NCBI GenBank assembly: GCA_029204225.1
Contig: CM055096.1
Coordinates: 65,322,370 to 65,386,369, forward strand
DNA length: 64,000 nucleotides
Source: Diphasiastrum complanatum
Lineage: Eukaryota > Streptophyta > Lycopodiopsida > Lycopodiales > Lycopodiaceae
Direction of reading: 5' to 3'
The notes under the pieces were generated by a model. The model saw only the letters and a program-made list of their open reading frames with translations. It made no database searches and was not told where the DNA came from. The translations under genes and the position numbers were made by a program. Shown piece by piece: positions 23,614 through 34,420 of this stretch. Each line of letters opens with the position of its first letter. Positions within the stretch are counted from its first letter, which is position 1.

Positions 23614-26050
23614 TATTCATTCTTCTAGTACAACTAGCAATGGTGGGGCAAAGATGTATGCAACTTTCATTGATGACTTTAGTAGGTATACTTGGATCTA
23701 TCTTCTTAAAAGTAAGGATGAAGTGTTTGCTGCATTTGTCAAGTTCAAGAATGAAATGGAAAACCAATTCAATACAAAGATCAAATGCTTAAGATCTGAT
23801 AATGGAGGGGAATACACCTCAAATAGGTTCAAAGACTTTTGTATAGCACATGGGATTAAGAGGGAGATGTCTAGTCCTAGGACTCCACAACAGAATGGAG
23901 TGGCCGAGAGGAAGAATAGAACCCTTTGTGAATGTGCCAAGGCAATGAGACTACATGCTAATCTTGCTAAGTCTTTTTGGGGGGAAGCTTTAGCATGTGC
24001 TAACTATCTATGTAATAGATGGACAAGTGCTTCCTTGGATGGTAAAACTCCTCATGAGGTTCTTTATGGTAGAAGGCCGAGTGTCAAGCATTGTAGGATC
24101 TTTGGATGTACATGTTTTGTCAATATCACACTTGATGATAGAACTAAAGAAGATCCTTCATCACAGAAGGGTGTGTTTGTTGGCTATAGTGAAGTAAGCA
24201 AGGCTTACAAAGTGTACATTCCTTCTACAAAGAAAGTTGTCATAAGTAGGGATGTCATCTTTCATGAAGAGAATGTTTCCAATGTTGTTGATGTTGATGT
24301 TGATGTGCCTACTAATCATCATGATGTGCAAGATGTCTTGGATGAAGATGGAGATGCCACTCCAAAGCAAACTTCAAGGAAGACTCAAAGGCAAAGGGCT
24401 AAGCCATCAAGGCTAACCTATGATGAAAAAGGAAAGCAAGTGGTGGACAACTCTAACTTTGCTTTTCTTACCTCTTTTGATGAACCAACTTGTGTAGGTG
24501 AAGCAATTCAAAAGAAGGAATGGATCCAAGCCATGGATCATGAGCATCAAGCACTCATCAAAAGCAACACATGGAGGTTGGTAAAGCTTCCAAAGGACAA
24601 GAAGGCAATTGGTTGTAAGTGGATCTTCAAGATCAAGACAAATCAAGATGGATCAATCAACAAGTACAAGGCAAGGTTGGTGGCAAAGGGGTATGCTCAA
24701 GAATATGGTATTGACTATGATGAGACCTTTGCACCCGTGGCAAAGATGGTAACTATTCGAATCCTAATCTCTCTTGCAACTCTTTATGATTGGGATATGT
24801 GGCAAATGGATGTTACTAATGCCTTCTTGAATGGTGATCTTGAAGAAGATATTTACATGGAGCAACCCGAGGGCTATGTTTCACATGATGAGCCTAATCA
24901 TGTGTGCTATCTCCAAAAGAGTTTGTATGGGCTAAAGCAAGCACCAAGGAGTTGGTATGCTAAGCTCAATTCCTTCTTACTTTCTCAAAACTTTGTTATG
25001 AGTGAGTATGATCATTCTCTCTACTTTAGATTGAATGAAAATGATATCACTTTACTTTTGATCTATGTTGATGACATTATCTTAAGTGGTGGTAACAATC
25101 TAGATATAGATGAAATCAAGATGGCACTCAAAAGAGAGTTTGAAATTCAAGATCTTGGTAAACTTCATTATATCTTAGGAATAGAGATTATTAGAACTTC
25201 TAGATCTACATTCATATGTCAAGAAAAGTATGTTAACTCTATTCTAAAAAGGTTTCATATGGAAGATTGTAAAGTTGTTTCTACTCCTATGGAATCAAAT
25301 GTAAAGCTAACTACAAGAAGTAATGAAAGATCCTTCAAGGACATTACTCTCTATAGAAAGCTAATAGGATCTCTTATATGGTTAACCATCACAAGACCTG
25401 ATCTAAGCTTTGTGGTTGGTAAACTAAGTCAATTTATGCAAGATCCTAGTGAGGCTCATTGGAAGCTAGGAAAGAGAGTACTTAGATACATCTCGGGATC
25501 TAGAGATTTTGGCATCTTGTATGGAGGTACTACACCTAACCTTTGTGGATTTTCAGATTCAGATTTTGCAGGTGATCAAATGGATAGGAAGTCAACAAGT
25601 GCCTTTGCAATCTATCTTGGAGATGGAGTGGTCTCATGGCTATCAAAGAAGCAACCAACTATCTCTCTATCTTCCACCGAAGCCGAGTACAAGGCATTAA
25701 CAACATGCACCAAGGAGATTCTTTGGATCAAGAGGATGTTATTGGATCTTCACTTGCTGGAACCAGAGAAGACTCCAATCATACTTTGTGATAACCTTTC
25801 AGCCCAAATCTTGGCAAGCAATCCTGTTTTTCATGCAAGGAGCAAGCACATTGAGATTGCTCACCATTTTGTGAGAGATCAAGTCATTGCCAAAGAGGTG
25901 GAGCTTCAACATGTCTCTTCAAAGGAGTGTGTGGCTGATATCTTCACCAAACCATTGGGAAAGGACCTATATTTAATGCATAGATCTAATCTTGGAATGT
26001 GCTCAAAGACTATGTTGAAACTAGCATCCAATGTTGAAGAGGGAGTGTGA
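23597..26050 (+). CDS. Copia element 1 integrase, RT and RNase H
   Basis: Pol continuation in the next frame, entered without its own start codon. Integrase: [49 protein letters not shown] (DDE residues present). RT: CKWIFKIKTNQDGSINKYK, WQMDVTNAFLNGDLEEDIY, LYGLKQAPRSWY, IYVDDIILSG (YVDD at 25063-25074). RNase [58 protein letters not shown]. It is otherwise undamaged to its stop 5 bases before the 3' LTR. The LTR similarity and intact frames indicate a recent insertion. Confidence 0.93.
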   Translation, partial: QLVHSDIHSSSTTSNGGAKMYATFIDDFSRYTWIYLLKSKDEVFAAFVKFKNEMENQFNTKIKCLRSDNGGEYTSNRFKDFCIAHGIKREMSSPRTPQQNGVAERKNRTLCECAKAMRLHANLAKSFWGEALACANYLCNRWTSASLDGKTPHEVLYGRRPSVKHCRIFGCTCFVNITLDDRTKEDPSSQKGVFVGYSEVSKAYKVYIPSTKKVVISRDVIFHEENVSNVVDVDVDVPTNHHDVQDVLDEDGDATPKQTSRKTQRQRAKPSRLTYDEKGKQVVDNSNFAFLTSFDEPTCVGEAIQKKEWIQAMDHEHQALIKSNTWRLVKLPKDKKAIGCKWIFKIKTNQDGSINKYKARLVAKGYAQEYGIDYDETFAPVAKMVTIRILISLATLYDWDMWQMDVTNAFLNGDLEEDIYMEQPEGYVSHDEPNHVCYLQKSLYGLKQAPRSWYAKLNSFLLSQNFVMSEYDHSLYFRLNENDITLLLIYVDDIILSGGNNLDIDEIKMALKREFEIQDLGKLHYILGIEIIRTSRSTFICQEKYVNSILKRFHMEDCKVVSTPMESNVKLTTRSNERSFKDITLYRKLIGSLIWLTITRPDLSFVVGKLSQFMQDPSEAHWKLGKRVLRYISGSRDFGILYGGTTPNLCGFSDSDFAGDQMDRKSTSAFAIYLGDGVVSWLSKKQPTISLSSTEAEYKALTTCTKEILWIKRMLLDLHLLEPEKTPIILCDNLSAQILASNPVFHARSKHIEIAHHFVRDQVIAKEVELQHVSSKECVADIFTKPLGKDLYLMHRSNLGMCSKTMLKLASNVEEGV

Positions 26051-26700
26051 AAATTGTCAACATTTCCTAGCTAGTTTGAGGCCTAAATTGGCTAAAATTG
26101 TAAATAGTTTTGGTTCTGGAGTTTCACACGTGTGAACCAGGCCACAATGTTTTTATTTACTGTATTTTTTCAGTATGATGAAGTGTCAAACTTCATACCC
26201 TTCAAAATGAGACCATTTTGATGTATTTTGGTCATATAAGCCATTTTTAGCTATTTTTCCTATATAGGGAATATCTAGGGTCAAGTACCTTCTAGAGAGA
26301 GGAGAGAGAGTCATCTTCCTCATCCATAAATAGTAGGGAAGTCGTGGAGAACAGGTTGGAGAAACCTTTTGTATGCTTCATTGAGATCAATAGATCATTG
26401 TCATTGTTTCTTCCTCCATTGAGAGCATTGTTGTGTGTATTGTCTTCAAGCTATTGTGTATGATCTTAGGTGCTTTCCAAAAGTGGTAGGCTGATGTATT
26501 ATGGACTGTATAATGCTATTTTGGGCCGCACTTGATGTTTATGGAAGTTTCCATTTGTGATAAATGCTTTTTGATCAAGTTCTTTGCATTCTAGGTAGCA
26601 TAGAATGTGTTGCCAATTCCTAGCTTATGTAGTTTGGAGTGCAAGCATTCAAGCCAATGATCTTGTAGTTTAGATCCACTTAGGATCTGTATTTTTCACA
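26046..26700 (+). repeat. Copia element 1, 3' LTR
   Basis: Same 655 bp as 20350-21004, again with the palindrome TTCACACGTGTGAA (26123-26136). The right flank begins with target duplication CCTTC. Confidence 0.97.
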
Positions 26701-26705
26701 CCTTC

Positions 26706-27657
26706 CCTTTCCTGTAAGCCAAGGCTTCTGTTTCAAGTTCGTCGAAGCCTCTCTCCGGGGGTTGATCAGGTCCCTGAGGAGTGGTCATCTTCGGAACTGA
26801 AAGAGAGCTACATTAACTTCTGAAGGAAAAAAAAGTCTAAAAGACTAATTTACAACTATACAAGGGAAAGAAAAGATGACTTAGCTGTTTCTGAGGATTG
26901 TACTTCCAAAGAAAGAATGAAGAGGAACCCTCTCAACTCTTTTACCCAAGATTTCAGACCTGCTGTCCCGGAAAATGCCAGTTTGAAGCTTCAAAACGGT
27001 GCCAAATTTCTCGGTTCTTGAGTTGAGTAGCTAACTGATCTGATTTTAGGTGTGGGACTCCATCAAATCGAGTAAAAACCAAAAATTTACAAAAGGAAAT
27101 CCGGAATTTTTGAAGTCCTTGTCCTCGCTGGTTGGATAGCAACCTATCCAGCCCGATTTGTCCAATTTACAGCTCTAAATCACCTCAAATCTCCGATTTA
27201 CTCTCAGCTTGTAGGTCGCTGGTCTGTAGCAAGCAAGTCTGAAACTTAGACTCCTGAAAAACTTCTAAAAAATAGGGCTAAATTCTGAGATTTCTACTCT
27301 ATTGTCCAGTGCTGGCCCTGCTACAATATTTTAGATTAGAACTCCTAATCTACTCAGAAATTCATACGAAACTCAGATTTGAGGGCTGATTATACAGCAA
27401 TGGACCTGCTCTTCCCTTCCTCATGAATTTCTGCTCAGATCATAGTGATCTACACTCAAAAATGAGAGAGGAAAACTGATTTTTCAGCGCTGAAGCTATT
27501 CTCTTCCAAACTACTAAGAAATCCAGCAAATTGGAGGATTAGAAAGCTGATCCTACAACAATTTTTCTCCTCTATTCTTTTCTAAGAATCTCCCAGATCT
27601 TTCCTATCTTCTGATAGCTTTCTCTACTACTGCTCCTGAACTCCCTAGAATGGAGAT
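26706..27657 (-). other. Gypsy leader (displaced by copia element 1)
   Basis: Non-coding stretch between the gypsy PBS and its gag start, displaced 6.35 kb from the gag by the copia insertion. No ORF resembles a protein. Orientation follows from the PBS. Confidence 0.7.
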
Positions 27658-27670
27658 GGCTCTGATACCA
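27658..27670 (-). promoter_or_regulatory. Gypsy primer-binding site
   Basis: The plus strand reads GGCTCTGATACCA, the complement of the tRNA-Met type PBS TGGTATCAGAGCC, next to LTR sequence ending ACTATTACA on the minus strand. It fixes the minus orientation of the gypsy element. Confidence 0.9.
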
Positions 27671-27671
27671 G

Positions 27672-27858
27672 TGTAATAGTTCCTAACACCACAGTAGGGC
27701 AGACACTAACTGATCCACCCAACCTTGCTTACTCCTTGATATAGAGTAAGCCCCTCCTAGCCCAGTGTGAGTACTGGTAGCATGCTACTGCCAAGTGTCG
27801 GCCACATGGCACTGACGTGGCCGACTGCACGTCGGGACCCAACTGGGAGCCCTATCCT
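27672..27858 (-). repeat. Gypsy 5' LTR (187 bp, probably truncated)
   Basis: Sequence between the gypsy PBS and the start of an old copia RT fragment. The minus strand ends ...TTAGGAACTATTACA as an LTR should. The left boundary of the LTR is not confirmed because no second copy is present; the other side is directly copia coding sequence at 27859. Confidence 0.65.
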
Positions 27859-27985
27859 AGTAGATGGTACCATTGAAAGGTACAAGGCAAGGCTCGTTGC
27901 CAAAGGCTATGCTCAGCAAAAGGGGATTGATTATGAAGAGACTTTTTCTCCTATTGCTCGGATGACTACCGTGAGGGTAGTAACC

Positions 27986-28597
27986 TATAAAAATTACAAC
28001 AAATAAGGATCCTAAAACACTTGAAATGATGAGGGAAACAATAGATTATGATTTCATAAGATTAGCACAAGTTGAACCATCAAAATCCATCAAAAATCTA
28101 TGCTTGAACCTCACTAAATGGCCCAAATCCTTGAAGAAGGCTTCACACGTGTGAAAGTACGGCCTCCCACAGTCTGAGTACTGTACACCAGACCTACATT
28201 CAATCCTATAATCATTAGTAATCACAAGTACTCAAACAATTATGAACATAGAGAGCAATTGCACCATTATGAGAGAAAAAACATGAAATTGCTTGATTGA
28301 TTTTGGTGAGATATCATCACCTATATATACATGATCCATCACGGTTTTGGGCAGGTATGAGTAGCCCTAAACCTATCCCTAATGCTAATTTTGGTGGATC
28401 TTTCATCCCTACCAAGTTAGGGTTGGAATCTTGGAGATCCTCCAACAATGCAAAAATTACCAAAAATAGCTCCTATTTTTTCTCCCTTGTATCTAAGCAT
28501 AATTTGGACTCATTCCAAAGGTTCTAACACTTAGGTCTACTTGAGAACATCCTTATGAATGGAATCCTATGCTATTTGGCACGTGTGACAAGCCACA
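27986..28597 (-). repeat. Copia element 2, 3' LTR (612 bp, 5' end deleted)
   Basis: Aligns with 33158-33769 with a handful of substitutions, and lacks the first ~70 bp present at 33770-33839. It contains the perfect palindrome TTCACACGTGTGAA at 28142-28155. Confidence 0.93.
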
Positions 28598-31500
28598 TTT
28601 GGGCTGATATATTGTCATTGTAGATGATTGGTGCCTCCTCTGAATCCATGATGTTTAGTTCCACCAATAATCTCTTGATCCAAAGTACCTCCTTTGTAGT
28701 GGTTGTCAAAGCTTTGTACTCGGCCTCGGTTGAAGATAGAGATATAGTTTCTTGCTTTTTTTGAAAGCCATGAAACCACACCTTCTCCTATGAAAGTTGA
28801 ATAGGCACTTGTTGATTTCCTATCCCTCTTGTCCCCTGCAAAATTTGAATCACTGAATGCATGAAGGTTAATCACATCTCCTCTATATAGAATCCCAAAA
28901 TCCAATGTACCCGAGATGTATCTTAGAATCCTCTTAGCCTTTTTCCAATGGATATTCAATGGCTTTTGCATGGATTGGCTCAACCTACATACACTAAAGC
29001 TAAGATCTGGTCTAGTTATAGTGATCCACATTAAGGAACCTATAAGTTGCCTAAACAAAGTGATGTCCATGAAGGATCTTTCATCATCTTCATTTGGCAC
29101 TTTTACATCTTGCTCCATTGGTGTGTCAACACTTTTGCATACTTCCATCTTAAACTTCTTCAAAAGACTTTGAGCATAGTTTACTTGACTTATAAAGATA
29201 AAATCAGACCCTCTAAGTACTTCTATGCCTAAGATGAAGTGAAGACACCCTAGATCTACCATCTTGAACTCTAAGGATAGATCTATCTTGATTTTTTCAA
29301 TATCATCAACACTATTTCCACTAATGATGATGTCATCTACATAAATGAGTAAAAGTACAATACCAACATCATCAAACTTAATGTAAAGAGTGGGATCATA
29401 TTCACTTTGAACAAAAGAAAGTGAAATAAGATAGCAATGTAGTCTTGAATTCCAAGATCTCGAGGCTTGCTTCAAGCCATAGATGCTTCTTTGGAGATGG
29501 CATACTTTGTTCTCCATTCCATGCTTGATGAACCCTTGTGGCTGCTCCATATAGATATCCTCTTCCAAAAAACCATTCAAGAAAGCATTAGAGACATCCA
29601 TTTGACATAGAATCCATCCAAAATGTGATGCAAGTGCAATGATTAGTCTTATTGTGACCATCTTGGCCACGGGTGCAAAAGTTTCCTCATAGTCTATCCC
29701 TCTCTCTTGAGCATAACCTTTTGCAACTAATCTTGCTTTATGTTTGTTAACACTCCCATTTGCATTCAACTTAAGCTTGAAGACCCACTTGCATCCTATT
29801 ACATTCCTTTGAGGTCTCTCAACAAGCAACCAAGTTTCATTCTCAATCAAGGCATCATACTCATCCAACATAGCTTTATACCATTCTTTGGAGTTCAATG
29901 CATCTTCAACATTAGACGGTTCTTCAAAACTAGATAAAGCATAAGAAGTGGATGAGATACCCTCAACTTGCTGTCCTTTGCCTTGATATGTGAGCCTTGA
30001 TGGCTCCACTTTTGCCCTTGAAGATCTCCTTGGTGTGATAGGTGGGTTTGGTGCTTGCTCCTCCATGAGCTCCTCCTCAAAACCAAGATCTTGCTCCTCG
30101 GCCATCTTCTTCTTGATTGTTGGAGCACTTGAGCCTTCTTCAAGCATATGCATATGATGTTCATCAAAGATGACATCCCTTGAAACAACAAATTTGTTCA
30201 AGGATGGAAGATAGACTTTGTAGCCCTTGCTTGAGCTTGCATATCCAAGCATGATCCCTCTTGTGGAAGATGGATCCTCCTTGGTTCTTGTTTCTAATGG
30301 CACATGCACATAACATATACACCCAAAAACTTTCAAGTGATTAAGATTGGGTTTCTTTCCATACAACATCTCATAAGGAGTTTTGCCTTCAATTGCTTTG
30401 CAAGACACCCTATTCATCAAGTAGTTTGCACATACAAGAGACTCACCCCAAAAGGATTTGGGCAAACAAGCATCTAATCTTAAAGCCTTAGAACATTCAC
30501 ATAATGTTCTATTCCTTCTTTCAGCAACTCCATTTTGTTGAGGAGTGTAAGGACAAGAAGTCTCTTTCTTGATCCCTTCCTCCTCACAAAAGGCCTTGAA
30601 CTCATTGGAGATGAATTCTCCACCATTGTCACTTCTAAGAATCTTGATGCTATGATTATGATGCTTTTCCACAAACAACTTGAACTTTACAAAAGTATCA
30701 AATACTTGAGACTTGAAGGAAAGTAAGAACACCCAACAATATCTTGAGTAGTCATCAATGAAGGTTAAAAACATGGATGAACCTCCATTAGATTTGGTGC
30801 TAGCAATGTGCACATCCGAGTGTATGAGTTCAAGAGGATGAGATGACTTTGTGATGGAGTTAGGAAACACCTTCTTATGTGCCTTGGATAAGGCACAAGC
30901 TTCACAAACCTTGTCTTCCTTCCCAATAGACCTTGGTAGGCCTAAAGCATACTCCTCCTTGATCATAGCCTCCATGGAACCCGAGTTGACATGTCCAAGT
31001 CTTTTGTGCCATAAAGTAAAGGTAGATATCTTGCTCTTCTCGGCCAACATGACAACATTAGTATCCACAAATGCATCCAGCTTATAAAGTTTGCCAAGTC
31101 TAGTGCCCTTAGCCACTATCTTACCCTTCTTCTTGATGAAACATTCATTTGAAGCAAAGTCAACATTGAAACCATTGTCTACCATTTGGCCAACACTTAG
31201 TAGATTCTTTGTTATTGTAGGAATGTACAAAACACCTTCTATGTTGATCTTTTTGGAAGATCCTAAGCAAAGGGGAATGCTACCAACTCCTTCAATCTTA
31301 CAAGCTTCATCATTTGCTGTATAGATAGACTTTATAGGTCCATCATAAGATAAGAGAGAAGAGAAAAACTCCCTTTTACTAGTCATGTGTGAACTAGCAC
31401 CCGAGTCAATCCACCAAGGATCTTCTCCTTTGAAGCTTGTTGAAGAAAATATGGACATCATGAGAGAGTCCTCATGTGAACTATCCTCCTCCTCCTCTTT

Positions 31501-32346
31501 GCTCATGTTGGCTTGGCTTTGATCTTGCTTCCTCTTGAAGCATTCCAAGGCATAATGCCCCATCTTGCTACAATAGTAGCACTTCACCTTTGATTTGTCC
31601 TTCTTGACTTTGGTGGTTGATGGAGATGCCTTTGGGGGTCCTTCTTGATCCTCAAGCTTTGTATACTTCTTGAATGTTGATCCTTTGCCTTTGGACTTGC
31701 CTTTGCCTTTGGTGAAGAGAGCTTGGTCATCTCCACCTTGGATGGAAAGCCTATCCATCCTCTCTTGCATTTGGCTCCTTCTTGATTCCTCGGCCATGAG
31801 TGTGCCTTGGAGTTCTTCAAGTATGGGTAGCTTACCCATAATTGCATATCCCTGAACCAAATTGTCAAATTCAAAGCTTAGTCCATTCAATATGAGTTGA
31901 ACAAGCTCTTCATCCTTGATAGGGTCACCTATAAAGGCTAGCTCTTTGTTCAATTCCTTTACTCTTAGGACAAAAGTATGTGCACTCTCTCCTTTCTTTT
32001 GATAGCTTCTATAGATTTGATTCTTCAAAGCTAACATTCTAGTTTGGTTCTTGGATTCATAGACCTTTTGAAAAGTCTCCCAAGCATCTTGAGCTGAAGT
32101 GCAATCTCCTACCTCTCTTAAGAGTTCATTTGCAACATTCATTTTTATGCAATGTAGTGCAACATTGCACCTCTTGATGTATTTGGCTTTTTCTTGAGGA
32201 TGAATAGGTTCACCCTCCTTACCATTTACAATTTCCATCAGATCTTGCATGATCATGATAGATTCCATTCTAACTTTCCATATGGAATAGTTAGTTTTGT
32301 TGAGCCTTTCATTAGTATCCAAAAGATATGCATTTATAGATGCCAT
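28598..32346 (-). CDS. Copia element 2 gag-pol polyprotein
   Basis: A single 1243-codon frame (28615-32346), unusual in this window for its integrity. Gag ([19 protein letters not shown]), CCHC knuckle [14 protein letters not shown] near residue 255, protease [14 protein letters not shown] near residue 315, GAG-pre-integrase ([31 protein letters not shown]), integrase core ([45 protein letters not shown]), RT ([29 protein letters not shown] near residue 1003) and the start of RNase H ([11 protein letters not shown]). A one-base shift in an A-run near 28757 breaks the frame at SWLSKK; the next frame (28572-28781) continues [19 protein letters not shown] to NISAQM, where the 3' end is deleted. 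Confidence 0.95.
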
Positions 32347-33144
32347 CTAGTCTCCTAATCAAGGACTTGACACAAATGAAGGTTACTTCTATTGATTTGA
32401 TTGAAGGTCTACCTTATCCCACTTCTTAGGGACCTGAAAAGATCAGTAATAGACTTCCTATAAAGATCTAAGAATGATCTCTAACAAAATCAAATCATAG
32501 AATACTAGAAACAATGCACTTGCTTGATTGAAGTAGACAATACTAGTAGAATTGCCCCTCTTTCTATAAAGAGCATTAAAGCTTCCAAATGATCTGATCA
32601 AGAGTGAATTTCAGCAACCTAATATGCTTCCAAAATCACTTGTAAAAGATCTAAATGGAACTTAATGAGGATGCAACACAATCTACTATCCAATCACAAG
32701 CAAAAAATGATCAAAATTGATGAAAAATTGATCTAATTTGGTGCATAAGTCAAGCAATGGTTGGACTGAACCTAAATCACTTTAGGAGGTGCCTACTACA
32801 CCTTAGAACAGCCTTGAAGAGTCCCCAAAACTCTGAACTTCCCTCTCCTTGAATGCTAGAAAGCCTTCTCTATGAAATCACCTCCAAAACTCGCTTAGAA
32901 ATCAATGCTTGGAGCAAGCAAAACTTGCTATCTTGGTAATGTGAATTGAATTCAACTTTGCCTCTGGTTTTAGACACCTAAACACCTGCAAATGAAGTCA
33001 CACAACACCAATCTCCAATGTATTTGACTCACTTTGAGTTCTAGAATCAATACTAGATGCTAAGATCCAATCTACACAAGATTTAGATCAAAAATTGTGA
33101 TCAAATTGAATGAAAACCAAGGATTTAGCTCATTTCAGCCTTTA
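32347..33144 (-). other. Copia element 2 leader
   Basis: About 800 bp between PBS and the gag start at 32346, without a coding frame. Like the element 1 leader it carries loosely repeated phrases (TTGATCAAA, CTTGATTG). Confidence 0.7.
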
Positions 33145-33157
33145 GGCTCTGATACCA
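33145..33157 (-). promoter_or_regulatory. Copia element 2 primer-binding site
   Basis: The plus strand reads GGCTCTGATACCA directly beside the LTR, i.e. TGGTATCAGAGCC on the coding strand, an initiator tRNA-Met match. Confidence 0.95.
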
Positions 33158-33839
33158 TGTAAACATTACAGCAAATAAGGATCCTAAAACACTTGAAATG
33201 ATGAGGGAAACAATAGCTTATGATTTCATAAGATTAGCACAAGTTGAACCATCAAAATCCATCAAAAATCTATGCTTGAACCTCACTAAATGGCCCAAAT
33301 TCTTGAAGAAGGCTTTACACGTGTGAAAGTACGGCCTCCCACAGTCTGAGTACTGTACACCAGACCTACATTCAATCCTATAATCATTAGTAATCACAAG
33401 TACTCAAACAATTATGAACATAGAGAGCAATTGCACCATTATGAGAGAAAAAACATGAAATTGCTTGATTGATTTTGGTGAGATATCATCACCTATATAT
33501 ACATGATCCATCACGGTTTTGGGCAGGTATGAGTAGCCCTAAACCTATCCCTAATGCTAATTTTGGTGGATCTTTCATCCCTACCAAGTTAGGGTTGGAA
33601 TCTTGGAGATCCCCCAACAATGCAAAAATTACCAAAAATAGCTCCTATTTTTTCTCCCTTGTATCTAAGCATAATTTGGACTCATTCCAAAGGTTCTAAC
33701 ACTTAGGTCTACTTGAGAACATCCTTATGAATGGAATCCTATGCTATTTGGCACGTGTGACAAGCCACATCATGACCATCTAACTATTTACAAGTCATAT
33801 GACCAAAACTAGTCAAGCTAGAATTGTGAATTTTTAACA
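33158..33839 (-). repeat. Copia element 2, 5' LTR (682 bp)
   Basis: On the minus strand it starts TGTTAAAAATTC and ends AATGTTTACA. A TATA-like TATATATAGG lies near 33490. It has TTTACACGTGTGAA at 33314-33327, one base off the perfect palindrome in the 3' LTR. Confidence 0.93.
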
Positions 33840-34420
33840 TAACCTCTTTGGCTACCCATTTTGGTTGGCGTTTGCGGCAACTTGACATAAAGACAACATT
33901 CCTCAATGGTGTTCTCAATAAGGAAGTGTACCTTCAACAACCTGCTGATTTTTTGGTTGAAGGCCAAGAAGATAAAATTTTTCTTCTCAAGAAGGCACTT
34001 TATGGACTGAAGCAAGCTCCAAGGATGTGGTATCAAAAGATACATGCCTACTTTTGTGATCAAGGGTTTACCAATAGTCCTAGCAAATATACTCTTTATG
34101 TCAAGCATACTTCAGGTTATATCATCATTATTTTGCTTTATGTTGATGATATTATTATTACGGGAAGTAATGAGCAGCAGATTGATGTCGTAATACTTGA
34201 TCTTGGTATGGTTTTTGAAACCTCAAATTTAGGCCTATTGCAGTTTAATCTTGGTCTTGAATTTGTACAAGAAGGGGTTGGAATTTTCATCTCTCAATTA
34301 CGCTACATTGGGCAGATTTTGAAGCAATTAAAGATGGAAGATTGCAAGCCTGTTGGTGTACCTATGGAGACAGGCCTGAAATTAAGTAGTTAAGTTGATG
34401 ATGAACCATTTGATACTACT

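Larger units (their letters stand above)
20350..26700 (+). mobile_element. Copia element 1, nearly complete, very young
   Basis: 6351 bp Ty1/copia element with two 655 bp LTRs that differ at one position I could see (left LTR 20969 region CTTGGAG versus right CTTGTAG). It has a tRNA-Met PBS, gag-pol, a purine-rich tract (GAAGAGGGAG) before the 3' LTR, and the 5 bp target duplication CCTTC at 20345-20349 and 26701-26705. It inserted next to the gag start of a minus-strand gypsy element. An internal deletion in the integrase region makes it unable to produce a full pol by itself. Confidence 0.97.
16585..27858 (-). mobile_element. Ty3/gypsy element, minus strand, split by copia element 1
   Basis: One gypsy element read from right to left: LTR piece 27672-27858, PBS 27658-27670, leader 26706-27657, then (after the 6.35 kb copia insertion at 20350-26700) gag 19314-20339, protease, RT, RNase H and the first third of integrase ending at about 16615. 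The rest of the integrase, any chromodomain and the 3' LTR are missing; copia C sequence begins at that point. The clade cannot be assigned without the integrase C-terminus. Confidence 0.85.
27986..33839 (-). mobile_element. Copia element 2, minus strand, nearly complete
   Basis: 5854 bp element with 5' LTR 33158-33839, PBS 33145-33157, a 1243-codon frame, and a shortened 3' LTR 27986-28597. The target duplication TAACC is present at 27981-27985 and 33840-33844 inside an older copia RT. The end of RNase H, the polypurine tract and the first ~70 bp of the 3' LTR are deleted: the coding sequence NDNISAQM runs straight into LTR sequence at about 28597. It belongs to a family related to, but clearly distinct from, element 1. 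Confidence 0.95.
27859..34420 (+). pseudogene. Old copia RT fragment A, split by copia element 2
   Basis: Two plus-strand pieces (27859-27985 and 33840-34420) that join exactly across the element 2 insertion: [20 protein letters not shown]...RMTTVRVVT | SLATHFGWRLRQLDIKTTF. The second piece continues through LYGLKQAPRMWYQKIHAYF, the active site ILLYVDDIIITG (YVDD), YIGQILKQLKMEDCKP and METGLKLSS, then a TAA and VDDEPFDTT. It ends at about 34420 against a minus-strand gypsy fragment. Gag to integrase and RNase H are missing. The copia fragment at 51.8-52.7 kb is a close relative in the opposite orientation. Confidence 0.88.

Noticed and set aside
27767-28006. ORF starting [14 protein letters not shown] as a separate gene
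   Set aside because: Artificial read-through from gypsy LTR sequence into the old copia RT fragment.
28297-28527. A 76-codon ORF found twice (28297-28527 and 33469-33699)
   Set aside because: Lies inside the two LTRs of copia element 2; duplication is due to the LTRs, not to a gene family.
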